A stretch of 64,000 nt of DNA, taken from the NCBI GenBank assembly GCA_040754395.1, contig JBFMCL010000009.1:1-64000 (forward strand). Direction: 5' to 3'. Below are positions 60,087 through 64,000 of the stretch, piece by piece; position 1 is the stretch's first letter, and each line of letters opens with the position of its first letter. The translations under genes and the position numbers were made by a program. The notes under the pieces were generated by a model, which saw nothing but the letters and a program-made list of their open reading frames with translations, searched no databases and was not told the DNA's origin. The stretch is from Nitrospirota bacterium (lineage in GTDB: Bacteria; Nitrospirota; Thermodesulfovibrionia; Thermodesulfovibrionales; SM23-35).

Positions 60087-60897
60087 GAAGCGGCTTTTCC
60101 TTTTTGTCTCTCTCTCCCTTGGTGTTCTGGCCCTCTATCTGTTGCTGGTCCCAAATGTCTCGCGTTTGAAGAAAGAGAACCCCCAAAAGACTTCCTTTAT
60201 GGAATATCGGGAGAACGAGTGGAAACGGGAGGGGAAAAAATACCGGATTCAGCAGAAATGGGTTCCCTTATCGCGCATATCCCCGTATCTCATAAAAGCA
60301 GTGCTTATTGCGGAAGACGACAAGTTCTGGAGCCATGAAGGGTTTGATTACGCTGCGATGCAGAAGGCTCTCGAAAAAGATATCAGGGCAAAGAAGTTCA
60401 AGTTGGGGGGGAGTACGATAAGCCAGCAACTAGCAAAGAATCTCTATCTTTCTCCCGCAAAAAATCCTGTCAGAAAAATCAGGGAGGCGATTATTACCTG
60501 GAGAATGGAAAGGATGCTATCCAAAAAACGTATTCTCGAACTCTATCTGAACGTGGCCGAATGGGGAGACCGGGGCATATTTGGCATCGAAACCGCCGCA
60601 TTGCATTACTTCGGCAAACCGGCATCTGATCTGAATCCGGAAGAAGCGGCACGACTTGCTGCGGTTCTGCCTAACCCGAGAAAATTTAATCCTCTCGGAG
60701 AAAGCAGATATGTCCTGAACAGGTCGAATCTGATATACAGCATAATGGTAAGACGGGGGATTGTTGTGCCGGAATATCAAGAAATTGTTGAGGAAACCGC
60801 CGGACAGGCGGAGGAGGAGCCGACGCAGGAAATAATGCCTCCTCTCAAGGAATCTCCTGTAGAAACAGCGGAACCTCACATGCCTCCGGCCAGATAA
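60064..60897 (+). CDS. mtgA: Monofunctional peptidoglycan transglycosylase
   Basis: About 277 residues. The frame runs back to an ATG at 60013 deep inside argB; a TTG at 60064 after AGAAGG gives a better start (basic, then one membrane helix LFLFVSLSLGVLALYLLLV). The GT51 domain has EDDKFWSHEGFDYAAM, GGSTISQQLAKNLYL and KRILELYLNVAEWG, the conserved transglycosylase motifs with both catalytic Glu. It polymerises lipid II in the periplasm. The last ~40 residues are a Pro/Glu-rich tail of low complexity, unusual for MtgA. Confidence 0.9.
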   Translation: MARKSRNKKRLFLFVSLSLGVLALYLLLVPNVSRLKKENPQKTSFMEYRENEWKREGKKYRIQQKWVPLSRISPYLIKAVLIAEDDKFWSHEGFDYAAMQKALEKDIRAKKFKLGGSTISQQLAKNLYLSPAKNPVRKIREAIITWRMERMLSKKRILELYLNVAEWGDRGIFGIETAALHYFGKPASDLNPEEAARLAAVLPNPRKFNPLGESRYVLNRSNLIYSIMVRRGIVVPEYQEIVEETAGQAEEEPTQEIMPPLKESPVETAEPHMPPAR

Positions 60898-60904
60898 CCG
60901 GATA

Positions 60905-61276
60905 TTACTGCTCCAATACTACACATGCGATTCCGTAGTCATGCTCATGACTCATGCTCAGGTGGGCTTTTGTTATCTGTTTTTTTCTGAAAAAATCCTC
61001 AAGTCTTCCGCTGATTTTCAGAAAAGGTTTTCCGTTTTCGGAGTTCCTTACTTCTATCTCGTTCATGGAGACGAACACATCTGATGAAATGGCTTTTATG
61101 AATGCCTCTTTTGCGGCAAAACGGACAGCAAGCGAGAGGTAGGGGGATTTTTTCTGATAACAGTAGGCAATCTCTTCTTCAGTGAAGACCCTCTGAAGAA
61201 ACCTCGTGCCCCATTTCTCGGTGACTTCCCTTATCCGTTCAATCCTGACGATATCAATGCCGATGCCGAAAATCAT
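60905..61276 (-). CDS. acpS: Holo-acyl-carrier-protein synthase
   Basis: 123 residues from the ATG at 61276 (MIFGIGIDIVRIERI); the longer frame to 61318 lacks support. FTEEEIAYC, RFAAKEAFIKAI and SMSHEHDYGIACVV are AcpS signatures with the metal-binding Asp and Glu. It moves phosphopantetheine from CoA to ACP. Convergent with mtgA, 7 bases apart. Confidence 0.94.
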   Translation of the reverse strand: MIFGIGIDIVRIERIREVTEKWGTRFLQRVFTEEEIAYCYQKKSPYLSLAVRFAAKEAFIKAISSDVFVSMNEIEVRNSENGKPFLKISGRLEDFFRKKQITKAHLSMSHEHDYGIACVVLEQ

Positions 61277-61448
61277 AAAAAAATTGTGCGAAAGCTCCTC
61301 CGGATGTTCATAAATCATAATCTGAATTTTTTCAAGAAAGCAAGTTTTTTTATATAAATAGCATACTTGTACGTTTTTGTTGACAGGAATATGCCAACAT
61401 AGAATATAATTGACAGGCCAGAATATTTACTATTAAACTAAATTATCC

Positions 61449-61477
61449 TTGACAACTATGTATGTCCTTAATATAAT
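61449..61477 (+). promoter_or_regulatory. Consensus sigma-70 promoter of ihfA-merR
   Basis: TTGACA at 61449-61454, exactly 17 bases, TATAAT at 61472-61477. Both boxes are perfect. The start codon at 61503 is 25 bases on. A second TTGACA ... TATAAT pair upstream (61380-61410, 19-base spacer) may be a weaker promoter. Confidence 0.88.
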
Positions 61478-61502
61478 TAAGAAAAATCGAGGCAGGTAAT
61501 TT

Positions 61503-61787
61503 ATGACAAAGGCAGATTTAGTTGAGAGAATATTTGAGAAGATCGGACTCTCCAAAAAGGAGGCTCAGGAGATTATCGAAATACTGTTTGATACAATGAA
61601 ACAGACATTTATTGAGGGCGAATCAGTAAAGATATCAGGCTTCGGCACATTCAATGTTAGACAAAAAAACGCACGAAGAGGACGCAATCCTAAAACAGGG
61701 AGCGACCTTGAGATTACCCCGAGAAGGGTGATTACATTCAGGGCCAGCAACCAGCTGAAATCGGAAATGGTAAAACAGAATGTATAA
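61503..61787 (+). CDS. ihfA: HU/IHF-family DNA-binding protein, IHF alpha-like
   Basis: 94 residues, the usual size. [26 protein letters not shown] and [22 protein letters not shown] are HU/IHF hallmarks; the intercalating Pro lies in RNPKTG. The family bends DNA and helps build many promoter complexes. IHF alpha rather than HU is suggested by the N-terminus and by its merR neighbour, a common pairing. The end overlaps merR by 8 bases. Confidence 0.92.
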   Translation: MTKADLVERIFEKIGLSKKEAQEIIEILFDTMKQTFIEGESVKISGFGTFNVRQKNARRGRNPKTGSDLEITPRRVITFRASNQLKSEMVKQNV

Positions 61788-62172
61788 GTCTGCTCCGGAA
61801 AGAGTCAAGCCTCACATACATTTCCCGGATAAACTTTTCTATAAAATCGGAGAGGTGAGTAAAATTTTGGGGGTTGAACCATATGTGCTCAGATACTGGG
61901 AGACAGAATTCCCTTTTCTTAAACCCAGAAAAAACAAATCAGGGCAGAGGGTGTATGTAAAGAAGGATGTTGAGCTTCTTCTGGCAATAAAAAATCTGCT
62001 GTATCAGGAGCGGTATACGATAGAGGGTGTCAGGAAGAGGCTTGGACTCGGTCCTGCAGAAACTGAAAATAAACCTGAACAGGAGTTGCAGAAAAAGGAA
62101 GTTCGTCAGCCTGCCAGAGTAGTCGAACATATCAAAAAAAGGCTCAGGGATATACTGAGTCAGCTTCAGTAA
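61780..62172 (+). CDS. MerR-family transcriptional regulator
   Basis: 130 residues. The winged helix begins [32 protein letters not shown], a MerR DNA-binding domain; [11 protein letters not shown] is its second wing. The last ~35 residues are a charged helix without Cys or obvious ligand site. This subtype follows ihfA in many genomes. No target is visible in the window. Confidence 0.92.
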   Translation: MYKSAPERVKPHIHFPDKLFYKIGEVSKILGVEPYVLRYWETEFPFLKPRKNKSGQRVYVKKDVELLLAIKNLLYQERYTIEGVRKRLGLGPAETENKPEQELQKKEVRQPARVVEHIKKRLRDILSQLQ

Positions 62173-62185
62173 AATCATTACAAAT

Positions 62186-62262
62186 CGGGGCGTAGCGCAG
62201 CCTGGTAGCGCACTCGCTTGGGGTGTGAGTGGTCGGCAGTTCAAATCTGCTCGCCCCGACCA
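62186..62262 (+). tRNA. tRNA-Pro (anticodon GGG)
   Basis: A full cloverleaf: acceptor arms CGGGGCG and CGCCCCG, D arm with AGCGCAG..CTGGTAGCGC, anticodon stem CTCGC / GTGAG around TTGGGGT, TpsiC loop GTTCAAATC, discriminator A and encoded CCA at 62260-62262. It closely follows the standard Pro-GGG tRNA. The stretch 62263-62458 that follows shows no gene. Confidence 0.96.
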
Positions 62263-62458
62263 TTTTACAAAAAAAGATCGCATGCCAAAGACATTGCGAA
62301 GGGATTCACATATCCTCATGAAGGCATGCAGTCGATCTTTTTCAACAGTTGCAGAAGTCATTTTCAGGTTGCCTCAACGGCATGGATACGTCTGCTCTTC
62401 AGATCAGGTGTATTTATAGCCCGGACAGGCTGTAAGATGGCAGAGGGAAGAACAACAT

Positions 62459-63061
62459 ATGCACGCGTTTCTTAACTGGTTAGTTGATACGATCAGCACT
62501 TTGGGATATCCGGGAATAGTGTTCCTGATGTTCATTGAGAGCACGTTTATTCCTCTTCCTTCGGAACTCGTCATACCGCCCGCAGGGTATCTCATATCAA
62601 AGAATCAGATGAGCTGGACAGGCGTAATTCTGTCGGGTACAGTCGGAAGTGTTCTGGGCGCCCTGTTCAATTATGCTATTGCGGTATATCTCGGAAGGCC
62701 CTTCATACTCAAATACGGAAAGTACTTTGGGGTTTCAAAGGCGCATTTTGAAAAAGGAGAGAGTTTTTTTCTCAGACACGGACATATCAGCACATTTATC
62801 GGGAGACTTATTCTGGGTGTCAGACATTATATTTCTTTTCCTGCCGGACTCTGCAAAATGAATATCCTGCAGTTCTGCTTCTATACCGCGTTTGGTGCAG
62901 GCATTTGGGTATGGATTCTCGCGTATATCGGGTATTTTGTGGGGAACAACAGTGAAAAGATCATGGAAGCAAGCAGGCAGTGGACTGTATATATCGTCAT
63001 CGCATGTGTGTTCCTGATTGCGTTCTATATATATTGGCATAAGAAAAAACGGAAACATTAG
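62459..63061 (+). CDS. DedA-family membrane protein
   Basis: 200 residues. FIESTFIPLPSELVIPPAGYL (near 25) and FIGRLILGVRHYISFPAGLCKM (near 110) are the two re-entrant loop signatures of the DedA family, with the conserved Glu and Arg. DedA proteins move or flip lipid carriers or phospholipids and support membrane potential. Stands alone between the tRNA and the nuclease gene. Confidence 0.93.
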   Translation: MHAFLNWLVDTISTLGYPGIVFLMFIESTFIPLPSELVIPPAGYLISKNQMSWTGVILSGTVGSVLGALFNYAIAVYLGRPFILKYGKYFGVSKAHFEKGESFFLRHGHISTFIGRLILGVRHYISFPAGLCKMNILQFCFYTAFGAGIWVWILAYIGYFVGNNSEKIMEASRQWTVYIVIACVFLIAFYIYWHKKKRKH

Positions 63062-63069
63062 ACTCTGCC

Positions 63070-64000
63070 ATGCGTTTTTTTGCTGACCTTCATATCCATT
63101 CCAGATATTCACGTGCGACAAGCAGAGACATGTCAGTTGAAGGGCTCTGGAAATGGGCACAGATAAAAGGGATCACGGTTCTGGGAACCGGTGATTTTAC
63201 CCATCCGAAATGGCATCAGGAACTGAAAGAAAAACTTGAATATTGCGAAAATAATATTTTGAAATTAAAAGATAATAGCAGTGTCATTGATGTTCCACAG
63301 TCCTGTAAGGGAGAGGTTCGGTTTGTGCTGACGGCAGAAATCAGCTGCATCTATTCCAAACACCGAAAAACAAGAAAAATCCATTGCCTCATACTTGCTC
63401 CGGATTTTTCCATAACTGCAAAAATCAACAACGCACTGTCCGGGATCGGGAATCTCTCCTCTGATGGAAGGCCGATACTCGGGCTGGATGCAAAAACACT
63501 GCTTCAGATTGTGCGGGATATCTCTGACGAAGCCATGCTCATACCTGCCCATGCCTGGACGCCGCATTTCTCGGTTTTTGGTGCCAGTTCAGGATTTGAC
63601 TCACTGGAAGAATGTTTTGATGAACTGGCGCCGCATATCCACGCAATAGAAACAGGGTTGTCTTCAGACCCGGCAATGAACTGGAGGGTATCCTCACTTG
63701 ACAGGATAACGCTGGTCTCAAATTCGGATGCGCATTCGCCCGCAAAACTCGGACGCGAAGCAAACATCTTTGAAACGGACCTGTCTTTCAAGGGATTAAC
63801 GGATGCGATCAGGCACAGAAAGGGATTTAGTGGAACAATAGAATTTTTCCCTCAGGAAGGAAAATATCATTATGACGGGCACAGGTCATGCGGAGTGAAT
63901 CTCTCCCCTCAGGAAACCATTGAAAACAATTATCTCTGTCCGGTATGCGGGAAAAAAGTGACTGTAGGAGTGATGAACAGGGTGGAGAAACTGGCAGACA
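63070..64000 (+). CDS. EndoQ-type PHP-domain endonuclease (3' end outside window)
   Basis: 310 codons open to the window edge. PHP motifs: DLHIHSRYS (residues 6-14), GTGDFTHP near 40, AEIS near 89, PAHAW near 160 and SNSDAHS near 219, all metal ligands of the PHP active site. A CPVC zinc-binding pair appears at ~295 (a four-Cys zinc ribbon likely continues). This is the EndoQ layout: a nuclease that cuts 5' of deaminated bases (inosine, uracil) in DNA. It starts 8 bases after the DedA stop. Confidence 0.88.
   Translation, partial: MRFFADLHIHSRYSRATSRDMSVEGLWKWAQIKGITVLGTGDFTHPKWHQELKEKLEYCENNILKLKDNSSVIDVPQSCKGEVRFVLTAEISCIYSKHRKTRKIHCLILAPDFSITAKINNALSGIGNLSSDGRPILGLDAKTLLQIVRDISDEAMLIPAHAWTPHFSVFGASSGFDSLEECFDELAPHIHAIETGLSSDPAMNWRVSSLDRITLVSNSDAHSPAKLGREANIFETDLSFKGLTDAIRHRKGFSGTIEFFPQEGKYHYDGHRSCGVNLSPQETIENNYLCPVCGKKVTVGVMNRVEKLAD

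Overview
The window looks like a chromosomal segment of a Gram-negative, cytochrome-rich anaerobe. It carries System II (ResB/CcsA) cytochrome c maturation, many secreted multiheme cytochromes, outer-membrane barrels, lipoproteins and a putative ceramide operon. A Nitrospirota (Thermodesulfovibrio-like) or deltaproteobacterial-type host is my best guess from gene content; no marker in the window proves the phylum. There is no transposase, integrase, CRISPR array or rRNA. One tRNA (Pro, GGG) is present. The first ~1.2 kb is noticeably AT-rich and holds a decapitated TPR/glycosyltransferase-like gene.

From 3.2 to 33.3 kb, nearly all on the + strand, lies a large extracellular electron-transfer locus. 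It has ten multiheme cytochromes with 97 CxxCH motifs by my count, plus four copies of a conserved CX5CH motif. In order: three secreted paralogs with the CX5CH signature; a six-bladed NHL propeller; a seven-bladed YVTN propeller lipoprotein; a 777-residue outer-membrane barrel; three CsgG/LpoB-like proteins; a tandem-parvulin lipoprotein; a 26-heme and a 16-heme cytochrome; a fourth CX5CH paralog; a heptaheme cytochrome; a locus-specific ResB/CcsA pair with a small membrane protein; a LuxE-type acyl-protein synthetase; a small lipoprotein; an 8-heme cytochrome with IPT/TIG domains; a second parvulin; a 12-heme cytochrome with a PKD domain; and a second heptaheme cytochrome. A B12-type radical SAM gene follows. 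My reading is that this is a machine for making, folding and exporting a heme conduit or surface filament network, with its own heme-attachment enzymes. Two of the cytochrome promoter regions share TTAGCAAA half-sites.

From 35 to 45.5 kb, mostly on the - strand, come a small barrel protein, a SYLF lipoprotein, a glycine-zipper lipoprotein (+ strand), a three-gene ceramide (sphingolipid) module (N-acyltransferase, serine palmitoyltransferase-like, CerR-like reductase), a second ResB/CcsA pair, and a PilT-like ATPase with an N-terminal MshEN domain carrying both c-di-GMP-binding motifs.

From 45.7 to 52.3 kb is a + strand housekeeping operon: NAD(P)HX repair, PgeF-like, TsaE, NAD kinase, type-4 uracil-DNA glycosylase, SurA-like isomerase and a TPR/coiled-coil protein. 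From 52.3 to 58.4 kb on the - strand are CstA, a small unknown, a THEP1-type NTPase, a YeiH-type transporter with a 51-residue membrane peptide, and two universal stress proteins flanking an SRPBCC-like membrane protein. The last 5.5 kb holds an FmdE-like protein, argB, mtgA, acpS (- strand), ihfA-merR behind a consensus promoter, tRNA-Pro, a DedA protein and the start of an EndoQ-type PHP nuclease that runs off the window. Three copies of a ~140-bp palindromic MITE-like repeat are scattered across the segment.
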